A stretch of 64,000 nt of DNA from Trichoplax sp. H2. Lineage: Eukaryota > Placozoa > Uniplacotomia > Trichoplacea. Each line of letters opens with the position of its first letter. The first letter of the stretch is position 1. The notes below the pieces were generated by a model, which had not been told where the DNA came from, made no database searches, and saw nothing but the letters and a program-made list of their open reading frames with translations. Below are positions 17,213-30,100 of this stretch, one piece after another. The stretch is taken from assembly GCA_003344405.1 (NCBI GenBank), contig NOWV01000116.1, positions 1 to 64,000 on the forward strand, written 5' to 3'. The position numbers and the translations under genes are program-made.

Positions 17213-19958
17213 CTATTTCTTGTCTAGTTTTGTTCTCATTTTTTCATTTTCTGACTGGATCTTATTTCTCCTGGTTAAGCTATTACCGCCACCACCACAT
17301 GTAACTTCAACATTTATTTTGCGTTCGTTTAATGACGTATGGTGATACTTTAGCGCTTTCTAGTCAGAGATAAAGAAAATTCATGGTATAGACAACCCCT
17401 TTATTTGAATTTCTGTACAATTTCAATCTTATTCAGTAAACTACTTTCTAGTCGTAGATCAGAAATTTTATGTCAAAAGAGTTACAAGATGTAAGCCTAG
17501 TAATATGTCACTTGAAACAGCGTTAGTAATTTTCCATACACTAGCATATTGGAATGTGATCAATACAAGTGTAAATTGGAGGTTGTCCCTTAAGTAGAAA
17601 TTTGCAAGAATTTTAGAATCATTTGGAAATACTATAACTCACCTGGTAATCAGCATATCTGAAGGCTTCAAGAAATGCACATCCTCTTGGACTACCATCC
17701 TTTTTGGTTAACAATCGTACTTGTAAATTATGACCTGAAATTGAAACACAATGAGTGTAAATTGAATGCTCTTGAAATATTTTGTACCTAAAAGATAAAT
17801 GTGCCTTTAGCTACTTTAGCAATGGCTAAAAAATGCCAGGTTGTACCAATTGTATGATTCTATGCATTTTATGAACTGTCATGATAAAGTTCAAATTATT
17901 AATTAATACTTTAGGTCTAGTTCAATCTGACGCTAGTAACTAGCAACCGTCATAGAGATAAAAATGCGTGGTCCAAATGTTACGTTATTATTAACTGTAA
18001 GTCGAAAAATGGTCAAGACATAAGTTTAGGCAAAGATTGTAAGTTACTAAGCACGTTAACAATTACAATCATGAACAATTGATTCTATAAATTATTACTT
18101 CTTATAGTCTCCAAATGTCATCAGAAGATGAGAGAAAATTCAATAAATAACTAGTTGAAATGATTGATCTTACCACATTTTTTAAAATGCTTTAAGATAT
18201 CTTCGTTGGTGGTAGAATAACTTAAATTACCTAGTCAAATACAGGTACAATTAGCATCATTAACACGATTGATATTCTTCCATGACAGTTGGAGAGTGTG
18301 TGATTTCGACTACATGATAGACTGCTGTGGTATATTTCTCGACAGTAGTCAACGAATTCTTACTTAAAGGAAGATGTATCTAATTTTTTAGATGGTATCA
18401 ATAATGGTATAATAATAAGAAATTTTAACATTCGGTTTTGCTGATAACCAAATACAGTAAACTGTACATCGTATATATAATTAAAGAATCACACTAATGC
18501 TCCTGTAGTAAGTAATTCAATGTCGATAACAAGAAATTAATCGATAATAATCGATAATATGAAATTTTAACATTCGGTTTTGCTAATAACCAAATACAGT
18601 ATAGTGTACAGTACTGTACGTCGTGTATATAATTAAAGAATCACACTAATGCTCCTGTAGTAAGTAATTCAATGTCGATAACAAACTGCAGTCAGAAAAA
18701 CATTACGTAATGTTAACCTAAGAAAAGGATAAAACGTTTGGATGATTTATTCTTTAAAGGAGGCTTGATTTCCGCAGCGGCGTTATTTTCGCTGTTCAAA
18801 TTTTGAATGGGATTACTGGATTGACTAGCGTCCTTCTTGGCATGTTTTTTCCACCATCTAACAGATTATACAAAAAACACCTTTGGTTGATGAATACAAC
18901 CTAAGCACTTGATTGATGGTGTCAACTTACAAACATTCACAATAAGTAACTATTGTACGATATACATGTGTGCAATAATTATTTTGACGCCATTAGTCTA
19001 TTTACTTATGAGATGAAGCGATTATGAATTTATAAGCTTTCATCCGTCTTATTGATTGAGAGCAACCATTCTAATGAGTTGTAGAGAAATGAAGTGATAG
19101 CCAATGTGATCGTTGAGTTACAAATTTTATTGTGACATCGCACCAACTTTCTGACAATAATGTAGCAATTTAGATCGAAGGGTTCATCACTAATCATAAA
19201 TAGAGTATAGTACAGGTATAGTAATAGCGCACAACCATCCGTGAAAGGATCCTTTAACCCTTTGATGTGCAATTTCTATTTTAAGTACGCTGTCCCTGCA
19301 TGCAATACGTGTCGATGATGCCGTCAGAAATAGCAGAAACTTGCTAATGCGAGCTCAATTTGTGCTTGTATCGTCAGGTATATCATCGCCCATGAGCAAT
19401 AGTAAGTGTAGTCATGAAGTTCATGTCGATCGTTTTATTCTAATGATTGAAGGAGGTGTGGAAGTGCAAATTCATGCCTTGTATAAGTTGTACCAATGAA
19501 GTTTGCAATGCAACCCTATCCTGAAAGCAAGCAAGACTAGTAGTTTTAGGTATAAAAACTGTAGGAGTTGGATATTACTGTATCAGACCTGGGATCAAGT
19601 CCACTTTGTATATGATACAGTATAAAAAAATGGTTGGCCCGTCTATTCGACTTAATCCAAGTGGAACAGCGGAAAAGTCATGCTGTCATGAAAGTATACA
19701 CTTATCCAACGATTGCTTGTGAACTCTTGCAGGCAAGAAATGACAGCAATACTACATTAGTCTGCTGATGCAAGTCTACAGTGGGTTCTAGAGGCATCAC
19801 TAACAAGCTTAATACATTCCTCTCTGCTATTTCAACTGTGCCCATCTTGTATGATAGCATCCACTGATTTTCTTCCGACATGATACATCAAGAAGAACTT
19901 ACTCCTGCCGGCGTTTCAATCGATTGATGGATGACGCTTGACTTTTGTCGTTGTCCAT
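17213..19958 (-). CDS. Small single-RRM protein, Nop6-like
   Basis: Five exons (19903-19958, 18718-18857, 18174-18230, 17643-17734, 17213-17359) join in phase to 492 nt, giving 163 aa. The start (MDNDKSQASSINRLKRRQ) has a GCCATGG context. The first intron, about 1 kb, is supported only by phase and splice signals. One RNA recognition motif spans about residues 55-135: RNP2 is in RFILFLGNLSY and RNP1 in GSPRGCAFLEAF. The segment ALKYHHTSLNERKINVEVTC followed by GGGG and a basic tail is the hallmark of fungal Nop6-type RRM proteins, which act in small ribosomal subunit assembly in the nucleolus. Function here is inferred from that resemblance only. The upstream interval is repeat-rich and shared with a possible divergent gene. 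Confidence 0.75.
18419..18682. repeat. Direct duplication of about 115 bp in an RRM-gene intron
   Basis: The stretch at 18419-18530 (beginning GAAATTTTAACATTCGG, ending AATGTCGATAAC) recurs at 18561-18682. The second copy carries an extra TATAGTGTACAGTACTGTAC-like insertion in the middle. The copies are nearly identical elsewhere, so the duplication is young, and the extra segment is the same palindromic motif that fills nearby intergenic DNA. Confidence 0.85.
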
Positions 19959-20725
19959 GGCATTGAATCAAGTTGGTTGACATGCAGCTTTTGCTTTCAG
20001 CGTCGACGGACTTCACCTGCGACAAGTGATACGCCGTTATGTACAGTACAGCACTACAAATTGACGTAATACTGTACACTGTACTCTTCGTGCCATGGTC
20101 CGGACCGGACCGGACCATCAAGACCTCAAGTGTTCAGTAGTCTGGACCAGACCGAACCATCAAGACCTCAAGTGTACTGTACAGTGTACAGTACATACTT
20201 TACAGTATACTGCATTACAAATTTACGTACTGTACACTGTACAGTTCGTGCATGGGTCCGGACCAGACCGGACCGGCAAGACCTCAAGTGTACAGTACAG
20301 TACACTGTACAGTACAGTACTGCACTACAAATTTACGAACAGTACAGTACACTGTACTGTATACTGTACTGTACACCACTGTACTGTAGACTCTTCGTGC
20401 GTGGGTCCGGATCGGACCGGACTGGACCGGACTATCAAGACCTCAAGTGTACAGTACACACTGTACAGTGTACAGTACAGTAGACTGTGTTGTAGATTGT
20501 TGACTCTACTGGACTGCTGCAGCCCCTACAGTACTACACTTTGACATGTTGACTAATTCCTTAAATTTGGGGATGGCAAAGGATGTCCATATAAAAAAAA
20601 AAATGGACAGATATATCGAAAATAATTGCTGTGTGCTGTAACTATTCTTAGTGCACATTCAGTGTACAGCAGTGTACGTACAGTCCACGACTGCTTCGTC
20701 ACAGTCCAAAATACTGCCATTCAAA
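19959..20725. repeat. Tandem array of GGTCCGGACC units plus palindromic TACAGT tracts
   Basis: Between about 20040 and 20510 a unit of about 155 bp is repeated three times, with one partial copy. Each unit holds a GC-rich core (GGTCCGGACCGGACC-like, then ATCAAGACCTCAAGTGTAC) followed by GTAC-rich palindromic runs and CACTACAAATTTACG. Cores lie near 20096, 20140 (partial), 20256 and 20404. The array sits between the minus-strand RRM gene and a possible plus-strand gene. Long Tyr/Val/Thr-rich frames across it are repeat artefacts. Confidence 0.75.
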
Positions 20726-21513
20726 ATGCCCAATGGCGGTCCCATCGGACGGACAGATCCACGACATACTGCAGGACGATTAAAGGTATCTCTTTAAAGG
20801 TAGGGTTCAACTCCAACAAAAGAATTTTGGCCCAATCCATTATCCCCCACCTTGAATTAAATGGATTGATTTTTTCATACATTTACTTCATTTTGCCTTT
20901 CATTTCTTTCCACTTTAGCAGTAATGACAGCGGATTCCCATCGATTGTAACACCGTAATCGAATTCAATGCGATTGAAATCAAATCCTTGATTTTTCCTG
21001 CGATTGATCCAAATTGGCAATATTGATGTCGAGTTGGTGATCAGCGAAGGTCATCAACGCCTCAGGTATGGATTAATTATAAATACAATTCATCATCATC
21101 CAGACAGAAATGGCGATGCCGTAGTGAGAGGATAGTGTAGCTTCTTTCATCCTCTTAGTAAAGAATCATATTATAGATAAATTGTCTTATTTTCTCGTCT
21201 ACTTTGATGGCTTGTGTATAGTACAGGAAGTTGAATGTCTGGCTGTCAAGTAGGAGATTTTATCATCACCGTGTGTTAATGTGTGTGTGTGTCTTTTTCC
21301 ATTTCTATCCTTCCAGTAATCGTTATAACTTGATCTACTATAGCATACTATAGTGTGAATACTAGTCGTCATAAAAGTGGCGACATGAGAAATAGAGACT
21401 ACAGTGGGTAAGACTTTTTGCTTTGTTTATTTCAGGACTTGCTATCTAATGGTCATATTCCACTCATCGCGCAGTTAGAATGGATGACTGATGATCCTAC
21501 CGAGTTACTCAAG
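20726..21513 (+). CDS. Possible small gene, two candidate exons, incomplete
   Basis: Exon 20726-20785 starts with ATG (MPNGGPIGRTDPRHTAGRLK) and ends in AAAG|GTATCT. Exon 21436-21513 (DLLSNGHIPLIAQLEW then MTDDPTELLK) has an AG acceptor and a GTAAGG donor. Both are phase 0 and would join directly. The composition is protein-like and the setting, facing away from the RRM gene across a repeat interval, fits a divergent promoter. No 3' end is secure: a phase-0 acceptor at about 21690 would add ten residues and a stop, but it lies in a degenerate repeat. I recognise no family. Confidence 0.3.
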
Positions 21514-22799
21514 GTAAGGCATCCTGCTACAGTGGGATGACTGTTTTGTTTTCTAATAATGAATGATACTCGTAGTAACTGAACTGAACTACCATAGTCT
21601 TTCAATCTTGATGAACGTAGAAGAAAGCGAAATAGTGCTTACTCTTGAATTAAACACCGCCACTATACGTAGTTCCAATTGCAGATTTGGTCATCAATGG
21701 CAATACTAGACGTGTAGTGGTTCATTTGAGTGTAGCAATGGACATTAATCTATATATAGCAAAACCATCAGATAGATTCTTTCTCTTGAAATAAATAAAA
21801 CCCGTTACTACGCTAATTTCTAAGTACACTTGATAATGCAAATATTATGTTGGTAGTGATCAATTTGAACACACAATTCGACCTGAAACTATAACATAAT
21901 TAGGAAGTATTGTAGTTTATTTCTCTAGAAATAAACTTCCTCATTATATCAATTTCCAAGTGCAGCCTTGATAATGGAAATACTATTCGTGTCTTAGTCA
22001 ATTTGAGTACTGTACTATACATAATTCGATATTAAGATATCAAAAATGACTATCAAATCGATTATTTTCCTAGGAGTAAGCTCTGTCGTTATACTGAGTT
22101 CCAAGCATAGCCTTGATAATAAAAATGCTATACGCAAATTGGTTAATTTTTGTATACGATGATTCGATAGGAACGTATTCAAAGACTATCAAATAGATTA
22201 CTGTCGATTACATAACACAGAATAGACAAATCATGAATAGGAAAAGCTTCGAAATACACTACTATTACTACTGTCACTACTACTACTTCTCGTACAAACC
22301 CGTGTGGTAACTCCAAAGCTATAATATGATAAATAAAAGATGAAATCCTGTACCCTTGATCTATGGATTGCTAGCCTAATTCAAACATTTCAACATGGTA
22401 TTGCGATTAAAGAAATAAGAGTGATTTTATGCTAGTTCATTTAAATCAACATGATCATTAGTGATCATTAGATCATTACCATTCGATTATAATGTGCTCC
22501 ATGAGTAAAGCATCCCTTAATTGTATATCATACTTGAATAAGAAATAAAATGTCAATCAATGAATAAAGTTTGTACGCGTTATACCTAATTGTTAATTTG
22601 CAATAGGTTTGGTAGTACGAGTATATGAGTAGTGCAATACTACATTGCAATTGGTATAAATTCATATTGCAATTTTTTACACTAGAAATTGACAGCTCGC
22701 ACTTCTTCAACACTGCAGCAGCGTTCACTATAAACTGCCGTGTTTTCCTATCGGATATACCAATTCAAGAGTCATATCTTAAACTATATATTAAACAAT
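21514..22799. repeat. Degenerate tandem repeats upstream of KLHL18
   Basis: Between about 21640 and 22170 at least four diverged copies (unit of roughly 130-150 bp) share the pattern GTTCCAAG..AGCCTTGATAATGGAAATACTAT...GTCAATTTGA. The remainder up to 22799 is plain AT-rich DNA and should include the KLHL18 promoter and 5' leader. I see no other coding exon. Confidence 0.5.
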
Positions 22800-25287
22800 A
22801 TGGACAAGGAAGAACAACACTGGATTATTCGCAGCTCAACATCGTACAACGAATCTTTCGGAGTGTTTTCAAGCCTGCGCCAAAGTGGAGTTTTATGTGA
22901 TGTTATTATTGTGGTGGAAAATAGTAAAATACCTGCGCATCGATTAGTTTTAGCTTCTTACAGTCCATACTTTTATAGTATGTTTACCAGTAATATGATT
23001 GAAGCAACTCAACAAGAAATCACCATTGGCAATATTGATGCTACAGCCGCTGAAAAATTGATCGAATTTGCATACGGTGGCCAAATCTACTTACATAAAA
23101 ATAATGTACAATCACTATTCACAGCCTCTGATCTATTGCAAATTGATTTAGTTAAAGAAGCTTGTCGTAATTTTATCATCAAACAAATGGATGCCAGTAA
23201 TTGCTTAGGTATACGTGCCTTTGCTGATACATATTCATCTGAAGAATTAGTTTTATCTGCTAATCAATTTATCAATCGTAGCTTTGCTGAAGTATCTCAT
23301 AGCGACGAGTATTTATCACTATCGGTCAAACAAGTACAAGAATTATTATTGCGTGATCAATTAAACGTAGCCAGTGAAGAATTAATTTTCGAAGCATTAA
23401 TAGCATGGACACGCTATCGACTTGCTGAAAGGAAGCAGTACTTCAGTTATTTACTAAAGTTTGTACGACTACCACTACTGTCACCACAATATCTGGCGGA
23501 AAAAGTGGCTAATGTTGACCTTATTCGAAAAAATATTGAATGTCGTGATTTAGTAGATGAAGCCAAAGATGCTTACTTAATACCTAGTAAACGTTTATCA
23601 ATTGAATCATATAAAATCAAGCCTAGATGCTTTACGGAAGAGTTAGGTTATATGTATGCTGTGGGTGGGTTAGCAGCGAACGGCAATTCCGTCAATGCTG
23701 TCGAATATTACGATAATGTCCGTGACGAATGGTTTCCAGCACCATCACTACAGAGTATGAGAAGTAGGTTAGGAGTAACGGCTTTATGCAATTGCATTTA
23801 TGCTATTGGTGGTGTCGACGGCACTGAACGTTTAAGTACCGTTGAAAGATTAGATATCTCTCATCAACAAGCTTCATGGGAATATCAAACGTCAATGCGA
23901 GTGCATAGAAGTGCTTTAGGTGCTGTCAATATTCAAGGCAGTATTTATGCAGTTGGTGGCTATGATGGCACAGCATCATTGAATAGGTACTTAAATTATT
24001 TGAAAAATTTCTTGTAACGTCTATCGCTATGCAGTCGATCGTATCAAGACAGAACTTGAAATATCATTCTAGAAATGCAATCCTTGTTGTGATCATTACT
24101 ATTTCTTTGAACGCCTACGATAGCATATTAGTTGTAATCAATTGCAAAAGGATACTAAAGACAGTAGTATATAAGACCTGCTACGTAAAGAAAAAGAATA
24201 TATGCTATATTTATAGCAATGCTTAGAAATACTTTAATAATAAACAGTGGCGCCGTCTAGAGAATGCCATCGATGAATTTTAGATTATACCGCAGCAAAA
24301 AGTAGTTTAATTAGATTACTTATTGCTTTGTAATTATTTGAAGGTTATCATAATCAGATTAAAATTGAATGAAGCATTAGTCTGGCAAGAGAATGAGATC
24401 GACAGGAATTAAATAGCTTTTGTCTACAATTTTTTCATAAAGTTCATGTTACCGTAATTTAATTAACATGTTAATGTGATTCTTGAACCGTAGATTGGTC
24501 GTTAAATTTAATTAACATTGCTACTGAATTAGACAGTAAATGAGTACGCAAAGCATTCATTTAGTCATCACCTAATATATCTTTCTGTTGTTATCGTCTT
24601 CAATCAAACTAGTGTTGAGCGATACGAATTTGGTAAAGATACGTGGAATTACGTTGCTCCAATGACAACATGTAGAAGCGCTGCAGGAGTAGCTTCTTTA
24701 GGAGGTCGAATTTATGCTCTTGGTGGCCATGACGGATTATCAATATTTAATACGGTCGAATTTTTTGATTTACGGGAAGCTTATTGGCGTCATATGGTGC
24801 CAATGGCCACTAAAAGGTTGAAACTACGTAGACAGCACTGCCCATTAATTTTAGCCAAATCATACCAAAATTCCTTGCATTAAAACTGTGAAAGTATACT
24901 AGTAGTTAAAAGATAAGATCTAGCAGTATCTTTAACTTAAGGGATGTATTTTTCTATTTTCATAGGTGCAGACATGGCGTCGCTACTCTAGAAAATAAGA
25001 TATACGTTTGCGGAGGTTATGACGGTAGATCTTTTCTAAACACCGTGGAGTGCTTTGATCCTATCGCTGACAAATGGACTTTTGTAGCTCCTATGTCAAT
25101 AAGAAGAAGCAGAGTAGCTATGGTAGCATTAGGTGGCGTACTATTTGTTGTTGGAGGATATAATGGATTTTGCAACTTAAGAAGCGTGGAATGTTATGAT
25201 CCTAAGACCAATAAGTGGTCATATGTTAGTGATATGTCACAGCATGAAGGTGGCGTTGGAATTGTAGCTACTCCTCGTTTTCATTAG
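22800..25287 (+). CDS. KLHL18: KLHL18-type BTB-BACK-Kelch protein (CUL3 adaptor)
   Basis: Three exons (22800-23986, 24613-24816, 24966-25287) join in phase to 1713 nt, giving 570 aa, the length of human KLHL18. Kelch-like proteins of this type bring substrates to CUL3-RING ubiquitin ligases; human KLHL18 has been linked to Aurora A and cell-cycle or centrosome roles. An N-terminal BTB domain lies at about 25-135 ([17 protein letters not shown], then SPYFYSMFT), a BACK domain at about 140-240 ([12 protein letters not shown]), and six Kelch repeats follow, each with a GG and downstream Tyr/Trp ([34 protein letters not shown]). [13 protein letters not shown] and the C-terminal HEGGVGIV match KLHL18. 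The frame is open upstream to 22740, but the Met at 22800 fits the family N-terminus. Confidence 0.88.
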
Positions 25288-27138
25288 TGTTCAAAGATTT
25301 CGCTGGGAGTTGACACATTTCTCTCTTTCTACAAATTGTACGCAAGATATTATTTTAGGCTTGTGCAATTTTCTTTTTATTTTCAATATTTAATATAAAT
25401 ATCGGTAAAACACTAATTCATTTTATCTCCCCTTTGCATCTTATTCTGTAATTCTGATCTGATAAACGCTGCATCCTAAACAGTGATAATAGTGTAACTG
25501 TTCAGTATTGCAAAGCTCACTATTAAGCAGTATATAGATTACATTTACTTAGCACTATTATTTCCGTTAACCGTTTATACATGTGACGAAAACTTACTTT
25601 TGTTGGCATGTGAATATTTCATTGTAAAGAAAATCGTCGTTACACTTTCATGTATTATCGAACATTTAGAATAGACATCTTATTGAGTAAACTGAAGGAA
25701 TATTTAACTTTTAAATCATCAATCTGCTATCAGTAGATATTCATCGAGACTTGCATAGTAATGTTATACGCCATGGAAATATTGCGATGTTTAGATCTTT
25801 AATTTATCCTACAGTTTCAGTATCAGATACTTTCATAAGATGTTAAATTCTATGTCATCTTTGCCATTCACTTGTCTGGTGAGCTATCTGTGCTTATAAG
25901 TTTGGAAACTATATCCTTTCACAACAATTTTCTCAGAGCATTGTCGTTTCTATATGCGATGGTTTCAGAATGCTAAGCTTTATAAAGACTGTTCAATATC
26001 TTACAAAATTTCCTACCCAAGATTTATAAGATATTCCAGTCTTAAGTTATTATTTATGCGATTATATACTATCATCGAAATCGAGTACCTTGAGATATTT
26101 AGCATATATTAATATTTACTTTCAAAATTATTTATTGACCTTCTTGTTAATCTTCACAGTGTTTATTTCATTCAAAGTTGTAACATACTATTCAGATTAC
26201 TGTAGCAATCTTCGGTGAATATAAATATTGAATTGCTTATGTACTACTTACAGTTAATTTGAAATTATATCACTATAAGAATAATCGTAAGCTAATAATT
26301 TAGTTTAAATATACAATTAATCATAAGTACTTCAAGCTTTGGAAGTCTATAGATTCTACTGAGCATTAAGTAATATACCCTTTTAACTGTTATACTGTAT
26401 GGAACCGATACATGATTGTAAATCACTTCACATTTAACAATAAATCCGACGATCAATACTAGATAAAGTCATTTTAAAAGCTAGTAATGATGCCTTTGGT
26501 TAATCCAGTAATGAAAACTTGAACTAGTCGATGCTTGTTTCTATTCGAAATTCAATTACCAGAAACAGATTGATTAACTGTAGTAAAGCATTACATCCAT
26601 CTAAGCAGTGTGCAGTAATCTTGATAACTATGCAATTAACCTGAATTTATTTTATTATAGATATCAGCTCTAGTACACACTGTCTGAAAGAAGTAGAAAT
26701 TCAAGTTACTAATGCCAGTTATTGAATATAATATAATTAAGATATTATCAAATCGTAAAAGTGCAGTGATGGAGTAAATATGAATAGTAATCTTGCAATA
26801 CTTTAAATAAATATGTGCGAATGCCACAAAAAGCGACCAAATATCGTTCCTATTGATAATAATGTAAATGATAGTTTAGACTGTATTATGTATTAAGCAC
26901 TTCGGTAATTGATACGCATTAATATTATTTTATCCATGATCACAATCAATCGAAGGCACAACTTTAGTTGCTAAAAATCCATCTTATCGTTAATCTAAAA
27001 TTAGACAATAATAGCTTATGTATCATATACGCATATTTCTCTTTACGCTCCATCACAGTAAGTGGAGAATCAAAGGCGATGCAATCACTGCATGCATTTC
27101 TGCAATGGTATTATTAATAGCGGTAAATCACTTGGACA
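25288..27138. other. Convergent intergenic interval, KLHL18 / Lifeguard
   Basis: About 1.85 kb of very AT-rich DNA lies between two converging genes. I see no exon with matched splice sites, no RNA gene and no tandem array. The small open frames here have no coding character. Confidence 0.55.
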
Positions 27139-30100
27139 CTAACTACTGTTACCAAAAATGCTTAAAAGGAAGATAAATATATATATAATGTCAGTATATA
27201 AAGTCAGAGCTCCGAAAATGTATTCCTCTGGATCGAGTTCGTAACGTCTACCACCCATAATGAGTTGTGTATCATAGGCAAGGAACTATTACGAAGCAAA
27301 TTGATCTCATTATTAATTGTTCTAACTTTATAATCTTTAAGTTTTTGCAACTGTAAACATTATCCGAACTTACAAGAGTAAATATCAACGCTCCAAGGCT
27401 TGCGTAGATTAAATAAACAACCTAGTAGTAAAGGAGCATTAAGATATGTATCCTTTCTATAGTATGAACTAATGGAAAGGTACAGACTATATATATACTT
27501 ACTCGGCTCCACATAAATATCATAAAGAAGCCAAATGTAAACAAAACCATACACAGGCAGAACAACAATCCATTCATCAACGTTAGATCCAGCTGTTAAA
27601 AAAAATCTACGGTTAGCTATGATTTCGAACTTTAGTGAAGTACGATACCAGAAATTTTAAAGCAGCTAAAAGAACCTTTGTCTGACAAGAGAATAATGTT
27701 ACTCCCAAAGTGACGATCTAATAAAACAAAGAAATTAGCGGTCAGTTGTTAAGGCTGAATACTTCGTCTAGTAACTTTGTTTAAAGAATACAATGTTTTA
27801 ACTTATAGGGCCCCTAAAGAAGACACATAGTTCTCTAAACAGTCAATAGAATGCATACGATAAAGGTATTTACTTTTGTAGTATGGTAAACGAAGGTGTA
27901 AAGTCGTTACATATCAAATTTATCCAACAGGTTTTGAAGAAGTTACTTAATCATAGTGAATTAATACTTACGCCAGTAATTCCCAAGGCGATTAGTACTG
28001 TATCAATGGAATAACGGCTACCGGTTTGAGTGGCAGATAATTTTCATATTGTTAATTAATTTTACATACAAAAATGAAATATAAGAATTAGTACAAGCTT
28101 ATCCCTTTTATTATGACCTATAGAACTTGGTGCAATCTATACAGCATTGCAGCCGATCAAAGAGAATTGTAGGTTATATTGTATCTGAGGCATTAGTCTA
28201 ACAATATTTACCAGCTGATAACTCCAACCAAATATGATAACGCCAACGTCTACATATAAAACGTAACATTAATAAGCCAATCGCACACACGAATCTTGTT
28301 TGACTTATCTTAAAATTATCTGTAAAAGTATCTGTATTTATGAATTACTTGAAGAGTCCTTTAATCTAAGTAAGCAATGATTCACACTTACAAAAATACT
28401 CAACGTAATATAATTATACGGAACTTTTCGTCTATATTCAAAATAAGGCGGATAAAATCACTTAGTATAAGGATTTAATGATAGTTAAACCAGTTACTGT
28501 TATGAGAGCATCAGGTGTATAGCTAATTCTAATTTTAGTGAATGGTATAAACTCATCTAACTGGTAATTGTATGCCATAGATACGGTTGATTATATATAT
28601 GCATAATTATTGACACATAAGCAAAGTTAGTAAATTACACGTTAGAAATAAACATATCGCGGATTCATAGTCGCTTACCTTAAAGAAGGAACACATGTCA
28701 TGGCCAAGAACGCAATCAGGAAAATAACTCTGATGGTCAATCATAGAACATTTGGCTATCAGAACGTGTTGATTATTCAAGTATGATTATATTATTTACT
28801 AGTTTCAATATGTTCTCATCAATAATATTTATAGTTTAATACTTACAGGCACGAAATATACATAGGAAGACTGGCTCTAACAAATTCTTTGACGCCCGGT
28901 CTATTTTTTTAAATAGATGCAGTAAATTCGGTATAATATCAAAAAATTATAACAGCATCATTATATTAGAAATGACTGCAGTGTGCAGTTCGATGATTCA
29001 TGTTTGTATTAATTTGATATTCATCTATTGGTTACATTCGAACAGTTTGTATAGTAGCATTCCAATACAGTATAAGACTTTTGCGATAGATATAGGAAAT
29101 ATTGCAATCAACATTAAGACTTGAAATAACTTGCTGCTTGCATATATATGGCTATGAAAATTATCTAAGTCTTTTTAAACAAGGTGCCTACTTACACAAA
29201 AAGCATAATAGCGACTATGCCAATTGTGACCGCTAACTGGATAGTCAGTATCAAATAAACCTAGCGAAAGGTTACATAATTCATATTTCATTACGATTGC
29301 CACATCGATTTAACTATTATTAAATACATGATGATTGCATCACCTAGATCAACTTACCTTTCTAATGAAGGCTGGAGAAGATATCGGTTATGAAATAGAA
29401 AAAATAAAAATTGAGAAAGTGACTTATTTGTCGTATAAAGTTGAATTTTACACTTATTAATTAATCTTACATGGGCATTTCTTTAAGTCTATACTCAAGA
29501 TTGCACCAAGTATTAGCTTAAGTAACAAAACTAATCTACTGTTAGCAAGATATTTGAGTACAACACTCTTATTTCCTTCGACAAAATTGCAGACAGATAC
29601 AAGGCAATTGCTCGCATATTGTCTTTATTAATGGAATTAATCTGTCGTTTGCAAGATATTCGAGTACGACACCCTTATTTCTTGGACAAAGTTGCAGACA
29701 GATACATGGTCCTTACTTGGATATTGCCGATTTCATTGATGGCTAAAAATGCAGTCGATAAATGTAATGCATTTTACGTTAAAGTTTGGATGCCTTTAGA
29801 CTGTCGATTAAATGTATTAGTCGATAATGCCTGTTGGCTATTCTTGACTGCGTTGATCAGGAACTACGTATACATGTCTATCCATTACCGGCAATGAAAC
29901 CCATGATTGCTACTAAAAGTATTCCGTATAAATCCATTCTAATGTGATTCATTAACTGTCCTATTATTTTCCTATTTAGCAGATCGCAATAGCCTCCTAT
30001 CTATAGTAAACTATCTTGCTAGTTAATAATTGATTGATATTAATTAATTAAAATTCTTTTAGTAGGTTTTAGAAGGATAAGCATGTTACAACAGTACAGT

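Noticed and set aside
20095-20544. Long plus-strand open frames of 117-149 codons
   Set aside because: They read through the tandem GGTCCGGACC/TACAGT array and repeat with its unit, with no coding signature.
23990-24226. Continuation of KLHL18 exon 1 beyond 23986 and the following 65-codon frame
   Set aside because: The Kelch pattern stops at AAT AG|GTAC and resumes after the acceptor at 24612, so this is intron.
29619-29897. 92-codon plus-strand open frame
   Set aside because: It is antisense, lies within intron 1 of the Lifeguard gene, and is built partly from a local tandem duplication.
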